In this document: positions 41,941 through 50,781 of the stretch, one piece after another | Layout of the letters: each line of letters opens with the position of its first letter | Numbering within the stretch: position 1 is the first letter of the stretch | Assembly (NCBI GenBank): GCA_937981985.1 | Contig: CALJNB010000002.1 | Location: forward strand, 1-64,000 | DNA: 64,000 bases | Reading direction: 5' to 3' | Source: an uncultured bacterium | GTDB lineage: Bacteria; Myxococcota_A; Bradymonadia; Bradymonadales; Bradymonadaceae | Position numbers and translations under genes: made by a program | The notes under the pieces: generated by a model | Database searches by the model: none | Told to the model about the DNA's origin: nothing | What the model saw: only the letters and a program-made list of their open reading frames with translations

Positions 41941-42762
41941 ATGAATTGGTATAACGGAAAGAAAATTTTTATCACTGGAGGTTCTTCAGGGATAGGAAAA
42001 TCGATGGCGATACTAGCGGCGAGTTACGGAGCCGATGTGGCTATCGTAGCGCGTGGTCAATCTCGGCTAGACGAAACGCTTGAAGAACTGAAGGCGATCG
42101 GAAAGGGAAAATATTTCGCTTATAGTCTCGATATCTCTGATGAAGTTAAAGTCGCAGAGGTCGCCAAAATGGCGCTTCGAGATTTAGGCGGACTAGATGT
42201 TTTAGTGAATAACGCTGGTGTTGCCGAGCCGGGCTATGTTCAAGAATTAGGAAGTGACGTTTTTGATTCAATGATGAATATAAATTACTTCGGGACGGTC
42301 CATATCACCCGTGCTTTTCTCCCGTTTCTCACTGAACAACGTTCGGGACATATCTGTAATGTTTCGTCTGTTGTCGGGTTTATGGGAGTGTATGGATACA
42401 CTGCATACGGTGCGAGTAAATTCGCGGTAACGGGCTTTTCTGAATGTCTTCGCCAGGAATTGATTGCGCATAATGTCGAAGTGTCCGTTGTTTATCCACC
42501 TGATACCGACACGCCTCAATGGCATGCTGAAAATGAAGTGAAACCCGGAGAAACCAAAATGCTGTCGGGTACGATAAAAGTCATGTTACCTGACGACGTT
42601 GCTCAGATAATGCTTTCCGGGATCGCCAGCGGAAAGAAGCATATCGTCCCCGGATTCAAATCAAAGTTAATTTACTTTGCCAACCAACACGCCCCATCTG
42701 TTGTTCGCTTTTTCATTGACTCGGATTTGAAAAAGTATCAACGCCAAACGTCAAGTCTCTGA
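41941..42762 (+). CDS. Short-chain dehydrogenase, 3-ketodihydrosphingosine reductase-like
   Basis: 273 residues. Rossmann motif TGGSSGIG (12-19), NNAG (90-93), catalytic Ser142/143, Tyr156 and Lys160 (YGASK). Several stretches recall eukaryotic KDSR and bacterial homologues and not generic SDRs: AGVAEPGYVQEL, NYFGTVHITRAFLPF and particularly VVYPPDTDTPQWHAEN followed by KPGETK. KDSR reduces 3-ketodihydrosphingosine to dihydrosphingosine with NADPH. The C-terminal hydrophobic/basic end could associate with membrane. No serine palmitoyltransferase gene is in the window. Family is certain, exact substrate inferred. Confidence 0.85.
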   Translation: MNWYNGKKIFITGGSSGIGKSMAILAASYGADVAIVARGQSRLDETLEELKAIGKGKYFAYSLDISDEVKVAEVAKMALRDLGGLDVLVNNAGVAEPGYVQELGSDVFDSMMNINYFGTVHITRAFLPFLTEQRSGHICNVSSVVGFMGVYGYTAYGASKFAVTGFSECLRQELIAHNVEVSVVYPPDTDTPQWHAENEVKPGETKMLSGTIKVMLPDDVAQIMLSGIASGKKHIVPGFKSKLIYFANQHAPSVVRFFIDSDLKKYQRQTSSL

Positions 42763-42793
42763 CATTGAACGAAAAATCGATAATTTTTTGACG

Positions 42794-42811
42794 CATTATT
42801 TTTCAATAATG
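42794..42811. repeat. Perfect 7-bp inverted repeat after the SDR gene
   Basis: CATTATT and AATAATG flank a TTTC loop, 32 bp after the SDR stop. There is no T-run behind it, so it is not a standard terminator; an operator or mRNA-end hairpin is possible. Confidence 0.3.
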
Positions 42812-42865
42812 TTGAACCTTGGCCTATTGCGCCCATAACTGCGTCAATATCGCTTTTTAGAAGTG

Positions 42866-42882
42866 TTGGCACTAACTTTGTA
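42866..42882 (+). promoter_or_regulatory. Sigma-54-like -24/-12 promoter
   Basis: TTGGCAC at 42866-42872 and TTTGTA at 42877-42882 place GG and GT exactly 10 bp apart, as in the TTGGCACG-N4-TTGCA consensus; the only core deviation is T for C in the -12 GC. The predicted transcription start (~42892) falls before the preferred TTG start codon at 42915 of the SNase-like gene. rpoN and an activator are encoded in the same window. Confidence 0.4.
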
Positions 42883-42914
42883 TTAAGGAAGTGAAACACC
42901 AACACGGAGCCACG

Positions 42915-43322
42915 TTGAAGTACCTAATCGCCATACTTTTCTTTTTTTCTGCTCAAACTGCGTCCTCCTCTTTTGCCGACGATCTTGATTTAGCCGATAA
43001 AACGGAACTTAAAATCGTCAAAGTAGAAAAACATGTTCTTAGCGGAATATTAGACGGAAAAGAAATTAAAGTACGGCTTTTAGGACTTACGTGTGAATCG
43101 AAAAAATCCACGAAAACGTTAAGCAAAATGTTGGTAGGTGAAAAGGTCGTTCTTAGATCGGACAGTAACTTCCTTCCGATCCTAAAAGATACGAGAAACC
43201 GTTTCGTAGCCTATGTGGATCACGAGGGAGCTGACCTTGGAACGCGTCTCGTCGATAAGGGAATATGTATCGGTGCTGGTGATCGACCTCACCCCAAAAA
43301 GGCAGAATACGCTCTAAAATAG
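42915..43322 (+). CDS. Exported SNase-like (thermonuclease fold) protein
   Basis: 135 residues from a TTG start with CGGAG 6 bases upstream; a GTG eight codons earlier has its AAGGAA directly abutting and would lie before the predicted transcript start. A signal peptide ends near SSFADD. The remainder follows the staphylococcal-nuclease OB-fold: KVRLLGLTCES, then a lysine-rich helix, LVGEKVVLRSD, NRFVAYVDHEGADLGTRLVDKG. The usual RLxGIDAPE active-site stretch is changed (no DAPE; Glu in TCES), so catalysis is uncertain. Periplasmic nuclease or non-enzymatic binding domain. Confidence 0.75.
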   Translation: MKYLIAILFFFSAQTASSSFADDLDLADKTELKIVKVEKHVLSGILDGKEIKVRLLGLTCESKKSTKTLSKMLVGEKVVLRSDSNFLPILKDTRNRFVAYVDHEGADLGTRLVDKGICIGAGDRPHPKKAEYALK

Positions 43323-43344
43323 AAGGTTTTTGTCAACCAGGGAA

Positions 43345-43599
43345 TTAGTTAATCAATGATTTTTCGAGATCGATTTCCGCGTCCATCGCTTCTGAATCGT
43401 CGTCGCGAACGACGTTTTCCGCATGCAGACCTTTTGGACCTTGGTGTAATTCGAATCTGACAGCTTCACCTTGACGAAGTGTCTTAAATCCCTCGCCTTT
43501 TATTTGTGAGTAATGAACAAAAATATCCTGTTCGGATCCATCATCAATAAATCCAAAACCTTTGGCGTTATTAAACCACTTTACTGAGCCTTCAATCAT
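43345..43599 (-). CDS. Cold-shock-domain protein
   Basis: 84 residues. Single OB-fold with RNP1 KGFGFI and RNP2 DIFVHYSQI; binds single-stranded nucleic acid and acts as an RNA chaperone. It opens with [18 protein letters not shown] and has a 16-residue acidic tail after the domain, longer than CspA. Strong AGGAGG ribosome site. A sigma-70-type promoter with a ~47-nt leader lies upstream. Confidence 0.95.
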   Translation of the reverse strand: MIEGSVKWFNNAKGFGFIDDGSEQDIFVHYSQIKGEGFKTLRQGEAVRFELHQGPKGLHAENVVRDDDSEAMDAEIDLEKSLIN

Positions 43600-43652
43600 A
43601 AGTCCTCCTAATGTAGGTCGTTTTATGGTCCCACATGAAAATATTGACGCTC

Positions 43653-43681
43653 ATAAAAGGGAATTTTAGGGAGTGGGTCAA
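43653..43681 (-). promoter_or_regulatory. Promoter of the cold-shock gene
   Basis: On the - strand TTGACC (5/6) and TTTTAT (4/6) are 17 bp apart, giving a leader of about 47 nt before the cold-shock ATG. Confidence 0.6.
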
Positions 43682-43771
43682 GCTCTAGATATTCTTATTT
43701 TTTGCGAAAAGGATTACAGGCTCACTGGAACTGATTTGATTCGCTCCGGGCTGTTTAGGAAGGAAGGACTG

Positions 43772-44554
43772 CTATTTTATCTTCTCTTCGTACCGTCGAA
43801 TAATGGCGTCAACGCGGGTTGAGTAGTTCGATTCGGGGAATAATCGTTGGTATTCTTTATACGCTTGGATCGCTTCTGAATATTTTTTCTGAGCACCCAA
43901 GCATTGTGCCTTCGTGTAGTGCGACATTGCAAATTTCGGGAAGGAGGTTGAAACTTGATTATATTTTTCTATTGCTTTATCGAAATTGCCTTGCATTTGA
44001 TGAACCATTCCGAGTCCGTGTAGGGCTGCTGGATCGTTAGGCGCCTTCCCTTTAAGAAACTCGTAAGTCTCATTGGCGTCATCCCATTGGCGGAGGAAAA
44101 CGTAGGCTGCGCCCAAATTGGTAATCATATCAACATAAATTTCGCCTTCAGTCACGTACACTAAACCTGCACGGTAAGCGTTCACAGCATCTTGATATAG
44201 GCCGCGTTCTTGGTAGAGATTTCCGAGGTTAAAATAGACAATCGATTCTTTCTCTCCGCCATTGGTAAGCGCTTCGGAGAAAGAATTCAGGGCAGCGTTA
44301 AAATCACCCGTTTGGATTTCAGCGATTCCTCGATTTAGAAATAGGTCCCATCGAGCCTCTAAGTTGTCGGCCGTTTTATAGACAGCAATAGCTTTTTCCC
44401 ACTCTTTAGCTTCCAGATGCGCGTTTCCCTTCACAAAAAGTTCTTGCGCGGATTGCGAATTGGATTCTTCCTTAACCTCTTGTACAACGGGTTTAGGCGT
44501 TTTGGAGCAACCAACGAAAAAGCCGGCGATAATAAATATGATGAGAATTTTCAT
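43772..44554 (-). CDS. TPR lipoprotein
   Basis: 260 residues from the ATG at 44554, which has AAGGA 6-10 bases upstream; the frame open to 44617 adds 21 residues before the signal peptide and is not needed. Lipobox FVGC near residue 15. At least five TPR units follow from about residue 40 (AHLEAKEWEKAIAVYKTA, YFNLGNLYQERGLYQDAVNAYR, HGLGMVHQMQGNFDKAIEKYNQ, KKYSEAIQAYKEY). Likely an outer-membrane adaptor. Its start codon overlaps that of the divergent lipoprotein gene (shared CATG). Confidence 0.88.
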   Translation of the reverse strand: MKILIIFIIAGFFVGCSKTPKPVVQEVKEESNSQSAQELFVKGNAHLEAKEWEKAIAVYKTADNLEARWDLFLNRGIAEIQTGDFNAALNSFSEALTNGGEKESIVYFNLGNLYQERGLYQDAVNAYRAGLVYVTEGEIYVDMITNLGAAYVFLRQWDDANETYEFLKGKAPNDPAALHGLGMVHQMQGNFDKAIEKYNQVSTSFPKFAMSHYTKAQCLGAQKKYSEAIQAYKEYQRLFPESNYSTRVDAIIRRYEEKIK

Positions 44555-44996
44555 GTCTTCCTTTAAATCGAAATATCTTCGAATAACCATTTTTCTACTT
44601 CTACCCTGTTTATACATTTCCTTACAAGGATGTCACCAAAACGATGTAAAGAAGGACACCTCGAAAATTCAACAAAAGCCGGCTCCAAATCGCCTAATGC
44701 AAGCGATTCTTGACGAATTTTCCGAACAAAAGATATCCATTTATTTAAGAGATGATGAAAAATTTTTGGTCGTGGGCGACTATAGCGCGATCGGTACCGA
44801 GATTCGACAGCGTTACATCGCGAAGGTCATGAAGAGCCCACGTGGACTATTTTTCAAAATCCGCTCGATTTATGAACGAATGGATCGCCGAGAAACACCT
44901 CCGGTTTGGGTCGAGGTAACAGGTGAAGCAACGCTTAAAAAAGCGTACTACGAGGAGCAAAAGCTCGGCAACGCTATCCGGGTTAGATTCAAGTAA
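44553..44996 (+). CDS. Small lipoprotein, unknown
   Basis: 147 residues from ATG 44553. Signal peptide with lipobox SLQGC near residue 27. The mature part has a basic linker and then a compact alpha/beta region (about 60-147) with RQRYIAKVMKSPRGLFFK and VWVEVTGEATLKKAYYEEQ. No family recognised. The frame extends further up to 44460 but would then overlap the neighbouring lipoprotein's signal sequence, so the shorter start is chosen. Confidence 0.7.
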   Translation: MSSFKSKYLRITIFLLLPCLYISLQGCHQNDVKKDTSKIQQKPAPNRLMQAILDEFSEQKISIYLRDDEKFLVVGDYSAIGTEIRQRYIAKVMKSPRGLFFKIRSIYERMDRRETPPVWVEVTGEATLKKAYYEEQKLGNAIRVRFK

Positions 44997-45094
44997 TGTC
45001 GAGGAATCTTGTTTCTAAGGTTGAGAATTGACGACTAATCTAACTTTTCGAATTTATCTGGGAATTTAAGGTTCTCTCGGTTATAGCTCCTGTC

Positions 45095-46678
45095 ATGGTT
45101 AGCGAAACTCACGATATTGTTCTTGCGACTTTAAACGCAAAATTCATTCACTCGGCGTTCGGTCTCCGATATCTGCATGCTAATTTGGGTGATCTTAGGG
45201 ACCGATCTACGATTATCGAATTTACGATTCATCAGCGACCACTCGATATCGTTGAAACTCTGCTCAGTCAAAGCCCTAAGATTGTCGGATTAGGAGTTTA
45301 TATTTGGAATGTGGTGGAAACGACCCGCGTTATCTCACTGTTGAAAAAGATTGCTCCTGAGGTCGTAGTCATCATCGGCGGTCCTGAGGTTTCCTATGAA
45401 TTAGACGATCAGCGGATCGTCCATTTAACCGACCACGTTATTTGCGGGGAGGGTGAATCGCAATTGGCCCGGCTATGTAGCGATATACTAAGCGGTTCGG
45501 TGCCTCCTCAAAAAATATTCCCGTCGATTCCTGTGGATATTGAGACGCTCGAGTCCCCTTATTCGTTTTATTCGGACGAAGATATTGAAAATCGAATCAT
45601 CTATGTTGAAGCATCTCGAGGGTGTCCGTTTCGATGCGAGTTTTGTCTTTCGGCTCTTGCTAAGTCCGTTCGTCAATTTGAGTTGGACTCTTTCCTTGAA
45701 AAAATGGATGACCTCGGCAAACGCGGCGTGCGTCATTTTAAGTTCGTCGACCGAACTTTCAATCTAAAATTGGACATCACACTGAAGATACTGGCGTTTT
45801 TTCGGGAGCGCGTTGATCAGGGTTACGTCGCCCATTTCGAGCTGGTTCCCGATCGCCTGCCTGAAGAACTTCGTGAGGTTATTGCGGACTTCCCCCCGGC
45901 AACGCTTCAGTTTGAAGTGGGGATCCAAACATTTAATCCCGCAATTTCAAAACTCATCAGTCGTCGTCAAAATTACGAAAAGCTTGAGGATAATTTTGCG
46001 TTCTTACGTGACCATACCCATGTTCATGTCCATGCAGATCTCATAGCTGGGTTACCAGGTGAGGACCTCGTATCGTTTGCGAAGGGCTTTAATCGTCTCG
46101 TCGAACTTCGGCCTCAAGAAATCCAGCTAGGGATCTTAAAACGCCTGCGTGGGACACCGATTATTCGTCATACCGAAACGTACGAAATGGTATTTAGCGA
46201 GTACCCCCCCTATGAGGTGCTCTCTACGAAAGACGTGCCGTTTCCAGAAATGCAAATCATGAAACGTTTTGCGCGTTTTTGGGATCTGATTGGTAATTCT
46301 GGAAACTTTATTGGGGCGTTAAAATATATATTGTCTGACGATCCTTTTGATTCCTTCATGGTCTTTTCGGCGTGGCTTTTTGAGCAAACTGGAACGACAT
46401 ATAAAATTTCGTTAGCCCGCCTTGTTGGATTTGTGCTCGATTACTTGATATTACAGGGTTTCGATGGTCACGAAGTAGCTCAGGTTTTGGCTGAAGACTT
46501 TAGGCGTCCGGGGCGGAGGAAGATTCCAAAATATCTTCATCCTTGGATTGATAAATCTGAATGGTCAGTCAAACAAGACGACAAAAAGACGTCTGAACGT
46601 TTTTCGCGACAGGAACGTTTTGCTGAAAATGCGGATACTTCGATCAAAGACTCACTAATTGCGAAACCCCACTCTTAG
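45095..46678 (+). CDS. B12-binding radical SAM protein (DUF4080 type)
   Basis: 527 residues. The N-terminal cobalamin-binding-like domain (10-135) opens with LATLNAKFIHSAFGLRYL and has GGPEVSYE and CGEGES. The radical SAM core follows with the 4Fe-4S cysteines in CPFRCEFC (about 186-193), then LIAGLPGED and LGILKRLRGTPI. A C-terminal DUF4080-like domain (about 380-527) completes the layout. Such proteins are thought to modify an unknown substrate by radical chemistry; the substrate is not evident from the neighbours. Weak ribosome site. Confidence 0.88.
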   Translation: MVSETHDIVLATLNAKFIHSAFGLRYLHANLGDLRDRSTIIEFTIHQRPLDIVETLLSQSPKIVGLGVYIWNVVETTRVISLLKKIAPEVVVIIGGPEVSYELDDQRIVHLTDHVICGEGESQLARLCSDILSGSVPPQKIFPSIPVDIETLESPYSFYSDEDIENRIIYVEASRGCPFRCEFCLSALAKSVRQFELDSFLEKMDDLGKRGVRHFKFVDRTFNLKLDITLKILAFFRERVDQGYVAHFELVPDRLPEELREVIADFPPATLQFEVGIQTFNPAISKLISRRQNYEKLEDNFAFLRDHTHVHVHADLIAGLPGEDLVSFAKGFNRLVELRPQEIQLGILKRLRGTPIIRHTETYEMVFSEYPPYEVLSTKDVPFPEMQIMKRFARFWDLIGNSGNFIGALKYILSDDPFDSFMVFSAWLFEQTGTTYKISLARLVGFVLDYLILQGFDGHEVAQVLAEDFRRPGRRKIPKYLHPWIDKSEWSVKQDDKKTSERFSRQERFAENADTSIKDSLIAKPHS

Positions 46679-46729
46679 ACTTGTCCTGATGAGTATGTTA
46701 CAGATCGCCATAACAATACGGACGCTTCC

Positions 46730-47986
46730 ATGAAAAAATATATTTTAATTTCGATTATTCCCTTCTTTTTTAGTTGTTCTGACGATTCTAAAAAGATTGA
46801 CGTAGACACCACGATGGATGTTGGGGTTGATGCTCGTCATGACGGTTCAACGGATCTTGGAAGCCCCCAAACCGATATGGCTGTGATGCCTAAAGGCGAC
46901 GTCGGATCGGATCTTGTCCCGAACGAAGAGGATATGGGTACAAACGAGACCTCAATTTTTGAATCTGGGCCTCACAATATTGGTTATCGTTCGTGGAATT
47001 TTGAATACGATACAAAGGGTAATGACACTCGAACACTTCGACTATCCGTATGGTACCCAACCTCGGATACAGAAGGGACGTCCGGGCGCTATTTCGGTCT
47101 TGTAAATCGGCCCGAAATATTTGCTAATGCAACCATTCTTGACGGTACTTTTCCTGTCGTCGTTTTCTCACACGGAAATTCTGGGGTCGGAGAGCAATCC
47201 TATTTCTTCACCGAGTTCCTAACAAGTCATGGATTTGTAGTTGTTGCGCCGGATCATACAGGAAATACTTTTCAGGACGATAGTGCTGGTTTGGCCGAGG
47301 TTGCTGCATTCCGTCCTCAAGATGTCAGCGCAGTAATCGATGAGATACAAAATCTACCCACAGACGATCCTCTTTTTGGTAAACTTACCGACAAAATAGC
47401 GATGTCAGGACATTCATTTGGTGGCTATACAACGCTTGCAGCCTCGGGCGCGACTTTTAATGTTGAAGGGTTTGTTACCGCCTGTGAAAGCAATCAGCCA
47501 CCGGCAGGAGATTTATGCGCATTTTTCGAAAGCGGAGGCGCTGATCTGTTCGATGCCGGATTTCTTGACCCGCGAATAAAAGCCGCGATTCCCTTGGCCC
47601 CTGTTGGTGCAGATTTTTTTGGTATGGGGGTGAGCTCAATTCGTATTCCGACGCTGATGATAACAGCAGGCCAAGATAGAACTTTGCCTAACGAGAGGGA
47701 AGGCGATCCATTGTGGGAACAATTCACGGCGCCAGCAACGCGCGTAGATATCTTGAAAGCGGGTCACTTTAGCTTTTCCAATATATGTCAGATCGCAGGT
47801 GCAAATCCGAATGTCCAAAACGACGGTTGCGGTAGCGATTTTATTCCGGTGAATGAGGCGTTTGTTATCATCAATGCATATTCAGTCGCTTTTTTGAAAA
47901 AGAATTTGTTGGGTGAAACGCGATATGACGATTTTCTGTCGGCATCTGGTGAATTTGCAAACGATATTATTCTATCTGAGAAATAG
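46730..47986 (+). CDS. Alpha/beta-hydrolase lipoprotein, PAF-acetylhydrolase/dienelactone-hydrolase-like
   Basis: 418 residues. Lipobox FFSC near residue 16 and an Asp/Gly/Met-rich linker (20-80). The hydrolase begins with LRLSVWYPT, has the oxyanion segment VVFSHGNSG, and the nucleophile in SGHSFGGYT; an Asp in TAGQDRTLP and a His in AGHFSF complete the triad. This matches the platelet-activating-factor acetylhydrolase-like lipases. It would act on esters at the cell surface. The next lipoprotein gene begins 11 bp after its stop, so the two are probably co-expressed. Confidence 0.85.
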   Translation: MKKYILISIIPFFFSCSDDSKKIDVDTTMDVGVDARHDGSTDLGSPQTDMAVMPKGDVGSDLVPNEEDMGTNETSIFESGPHNIGYRSWNFEYDTKGNDTRTLRLSVWYPTSDTEGTSGRYFGLVNRPEIFANATILDGTFPVVVFSHGNSGVGEQSYFFTEFLTSHGFVVVAPDHTGNTFQDDSAGLAEVAAFRPQDVSAVIDEIQNLPTDDPLFGKLTDKIAMSGHSFGGYTTLAASGATFNVEGFVTACESNQPPAGDLCAFFESGGADLFDAGFLDPRIKAAIPLAPVGADFFGMGVSSIRIPTLMITAGQDRTLPNEREGDPLWEQFTAPATRVDILKAGHFSFSNICQIAGANPNVQNDGCGSDFIPVNEAFVIINAYSVAFLKKNLLGETRYDDFLSASGEFANDIILSEK

Positions 47987-47997
47987 TCGGAGACATT

Positions 47998-48810
47998 ATG
48001 TTTGGTCGTATCCTAATCGTTTCCGTCTTTCTCTTTTCTTCGTGTTCTGACGATCCAGTCGCACCGATTTGTGGCTCAGGCAAACTTTTCGAAGATGGCG
48101 ATGAACAAGTGTGTTTGTTTACTAATCCCGTCGCAGGGTTAACCTGTCCGGCCGCATTTCCGGAGCAGGTTCCATTTTCTGATGGTGCTATCGTTTGTTC
48201 ACCAACCTCTGAGGTCCCTGGGGGGTTGGTTCGGAAGTTACAAACCCAAGGGTATGTGCCACGAGACGAGCCACTGAAGAATAATGGCAATAGAAACAAT
48301 GCGAAGAATAATACCAATAACGGAACGACGAATAACGGCGCGACGAATAACGGTATGGCGACACCCATACCTATTCAGTTTCGTCTAAAGCATACCGTCG
48401 ATACTCCCGAGACCTTTTATTATCAAAAACGAGATCGGCAAAATGCGGTTGGCTGGGTTGAAGTTCGCAGAGAAGGAAAGCGCCTCCTCATATCACCACC
48501 GTGCGGTGTTCCAGAATGTGGAAAGGATAACGCGTTGTCTTGCCTGCCACCGGAAACTTCACTGTTTTTAGATCAACAACTATCCAATGAAATCGTCTAC
48601 GATTGGGACGGTTTCTCGTACCAGGAACAAGAGGGATGTGTAACGAAGGTAGTTCCTGATAAGACCGGAATTTGGGAAGCACAGTTTTGTATTGCACCTA
48701 GCGTGGTTGAGATGGATGGCGGCGGTACGGTTCTCAACGGTGAAGTGAAATGTGTCATTGAGGCTTTCGTACCCGGCATGCGTCGCGAAATCATATCAGA
48801 TTTCGAGTAA
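47998..48810 (+). CDS. Lipoprotein with Asn/Gly linker, unknown
   Basis: 270 residues. GGAG is 7 bases before the ATG. Lipobox FSSC near residue 16. Residues 20-100 are Cys-containing, followed by an Asn/Gly/Thr-rich linker (98-120) and a beta-rich C-terminal domain with four more cysteines (CGVPEC, SCLPP, GCVTK, FCIAP). No family recognised. Convergent with the sigma-54 activator gene, 7 bp apart. Confidence 0.75.
   Translation: MFGRILIVSVFLFSSCSDDPVAPICGSGKLFEDGDEQVCLFTNPVAGLTCPAAFPEQVPFSDGAIVCSPTSEVPGGLVRKLQTQGYVPRDEPLKNNGNRNNAKNNTNNGTTNNGATNNGMATPIPIQFRLKHTVDTPETFYYQKRDRQNAVGWVEVRREGKRLLISPPCGVPECGKDNALSCLPPETSLFLDQQLSNEIVYDWDGFSYQEQEGCVTKVVPDKTGIWEAQFCIAPSVVEMDGGGTVLNGEVKCVIEAFVPGMRREIISDFE
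48280..48357. repeat. Asn-coding low-complexity repeat
   Basis: Units such as ACGAATAACGG and AATAATACCAATAACGG recur and encode the N/G/T linker of the preceding lipoprotein, of the same kind as in the CotH-type gene. Confidence 0.65.
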
Positions 48811-48817
48811 ATCCGTT

Positions 48818-50242
48818 TCACGAACTCTCTTCAAAACCCTGGGCGAGATACTTTGCTGCAGTTCGTCGATCAACATCCATAAGCCTCGCGATCTCGCTTG
48901 TACGTAATCCTCGAGAAGATAATTTCATAGCATGCTGTATGAGGAGCTGTTTGGCCGTGATCTCCAAATTCGATGCGTCTGGTTTAGAGCTTTCCTTGTC
49001 GTAGGTTCCGGAAACCAAAACTCGTCGCACGAATTGTTCCAACTCCCGAATGTTTCCGGGCCAACCGTAATCTTGAAATTTTTGGGAAATGGTGAGCAAC
49101 TCGTTCAGTGTTTCTGGATCCGGTCGACCCAACACTTGCGGAACGATCGAGCTCAGAAGTTCTTTTAATTCCGTCGGATTCTCAGCGATACGAGTTCGTA
49201 GCGACGGTATTTCTATTATTACACTTGTGACTCGGTAGTAAAAATCTTTACGAAATTGACCGTTTTGCAGGTCTTCGTGTTTAATATTAGTCGCAGCGAT
49301 TACCCTTCCATCGAATCTCTTCTTTTCGTGTCCGCCTACCGGGGAAAAATAACGCTCTTGTAAGACGCGCAATAACTTAACTTGAACTTCGCTTTGTAAT
49401 TCTCCGATCTCATCTAAGAAAATGGTTCCGTGAGGCCGACACCGTTCAAACAGGCCTACCCCTTCGTCTACAGCTCCGGTGAACGCACCACGTTTGTGGC
49501 CAAATAGCGCGGATTCAATAAGAGTTGGCGTATACTCACTCAGGTTTGCGGCAATGAAGGATTGCGTGAAAGCCCACGCGAAACGCTGGTTTTCTCTCTC
49601 AAAGGGAATCCAGCCGCATTGCCCGATAATCATCGCTACCACACCTTTGCCGGTTCCGGTTTCTCCTAATAGCAAAGTCGAGAAATCTTCCATTTGCGAC
49701 CACATCCCCGCAACGTACCTACGCAGATCGTAAGTGAAGATCGATTGCCACACCTCCTTCCTCAGTTTTTGGCTCGCCGGTGAGGTTCCGTTAAGCTTGG
49801 TCGATATTAAAAAGTAGGCTCGTCGAATTTGGAACATGAAGGAAAAGTAGCGAAGTGTCTCTTCTTCGGTGAATCCGATTTTCTCCAATCTTATCAAGAC
49901 CTTTTCGGCAAAGGGGATTTTCAGACTTTTTTCGGGCTCTTGAATCTGGGCTTTTACGATTTTATCGAACTCTGGACCAAAGAGGTGAAATAACTCGAAC
50001 ATGACCGCGGCTCTAATAAGTCTCCGATCGATATTTTCGAATTCGTTTATGTTGAAGCTCTTTAAAGACTTTAGCTCTCGTTTTATCGTCTCGTTAACGT
50101 CTTCTACTAACGCTGGCCATGCTTTCGTGGAATCTACGATAGTACGATCAAGGTCCTCCCTCGCTTGTGAAAATGGGTTCGCATAGGCGGCGTCGGAAAT
50201 GTTTTTAAAGAGATTACGTGTTTCGCTTAATAATTTTTTCAT
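48818..50242 (-). CDS. Sigma-54-dependent activator (AAA+) with unusual N-terminal region
   Basis: 474 residues. Residues 1-175 are mostly helical and do not resemble a receiver, GAF or PAS domain. The AAA+ module follows: Walker A GETGTGKG, GAFTGA loop (GHKRGAFTGAVDEG) for contact with sigma-54, Walker B GTIFLDEIGEL, and arginine-finger segment FRKDFYYRV. The C-terminus has a helix-turn-helix (EIARLMDVDRRTAAKYL). It drives transcription from -24/-12 promoters. Because no receiver is seen, it may be controlled by binding a partner or an unknown ligand. Divergent from the YiaAB-like gene. Confidence 0.9.
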   Translation of the reverse strand: MKKLLSETRNLFKNISDAAYANPFSQAREDLDRTIVDSTKAWPALVEDVNETIKRELKSLKSFNINEFENIDRRLIRAAVMFELFHLFGPEFDKIVKAQIQEPEKSLKIPFAEKVLIRLEKIGFTEEETLRYFSFMFQIRRAYFLISTKLNGTSPASQKLRKEVWQSIFTYDLRRYVAGMWSQMEDFSTLLLGETGTGKGVVAMIIGQCGWIPFERENQRFAWAFTQSFIAANLSEYTPTLIESALFGHKRGAFTGAVDEGVGLFERCRPHGTIFLDEIGELQSEVQVKLLRVLQERYFSPVGGHEKKRFDGRVIAATNIKHEDLQNGQFRKDFYYRVTSVIIEIPSLRTRIAENPTELKELLSSIVPQVLGRPDPETLNELLTISQKFQDYGWPGNIRELEQFVRRVLVSGTYDKESSKPDASNLEITAKQLLIQHAMKLSSRGLRTSEIARLMDVDRRTAAKYLAQGFEESS

Positions 50243-50389
50243 GTCTTAGAATACATTTATTGTTAAGCATGTGTACATCAAATGCTGATCTTCGGTCTTA
50301 GAGGTTCTTTGGACCCATAACTCGGTGGCTAAAACCTGGCCTTCGTCTTGCTATACCTTAGAGCGAATCCCGTTTTTGAAGGAGATAAA

Positions 50390-50650
50390 ATGAAAAGTGA
50401 TTCTGCAGCGTGGCAATTCCAAGTCTGGGCCTCTTTTTTGGCCGCTATCTTAACGACAAGCGTAGGAATCTTCGCATTACCTGTCGATATTTGGATACGG
50501 AGTTTTCTCGGTATGGGCTTATTGTTCTCGGTTGGATCAACCCTTTCTCTGGCCAAGACGATGCGGGATAAGCACGAACAATCCAAGCTTATTGGCCGGG
50601 TGACCGAAGCAAAGACCGAGAAATTATTAAGAGAGTTCGAGGTCGCTTGA
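50390..50650 (+). CDS. YiaAB two-helix membrane protein
   Basis: 86 residues with the YiaA/YiaB pattern: WQFQVWASFLAA, a first membrane helix, VDIWIRSFLGMGLLFSVGS as second, then KTMRDKHEQSKL and TEKLLREFE. Small inner-membrane protein, role unknown. A strong GAAGGAGAT ribosome site sits 6 bases before the ATG; an upstream in-frame start at 50348 would add 14 residues. It is divergent from the activator gene. Confidence 0.85.
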   Translation: MKSDSAAWQFQVWASFLAAILTTSVGIFALPVDIWIRSFLGMGLLFSVGSTLSLAKTMRDKHEQSKLIGRVTEAKTEKLLREFEVA

Positions 50651-50781
50651 TGAGCAGAAGCGGGGGACGCGATCGTATCGCTTTGAACCCACTCTCAAAA
50701 TAACGAAAAAAAAGTAACACTTTCTCAGACCGGCGGTGTCTTAAACATGAACGGTAGAGACCTACCTATGAGTGAGTGAGA

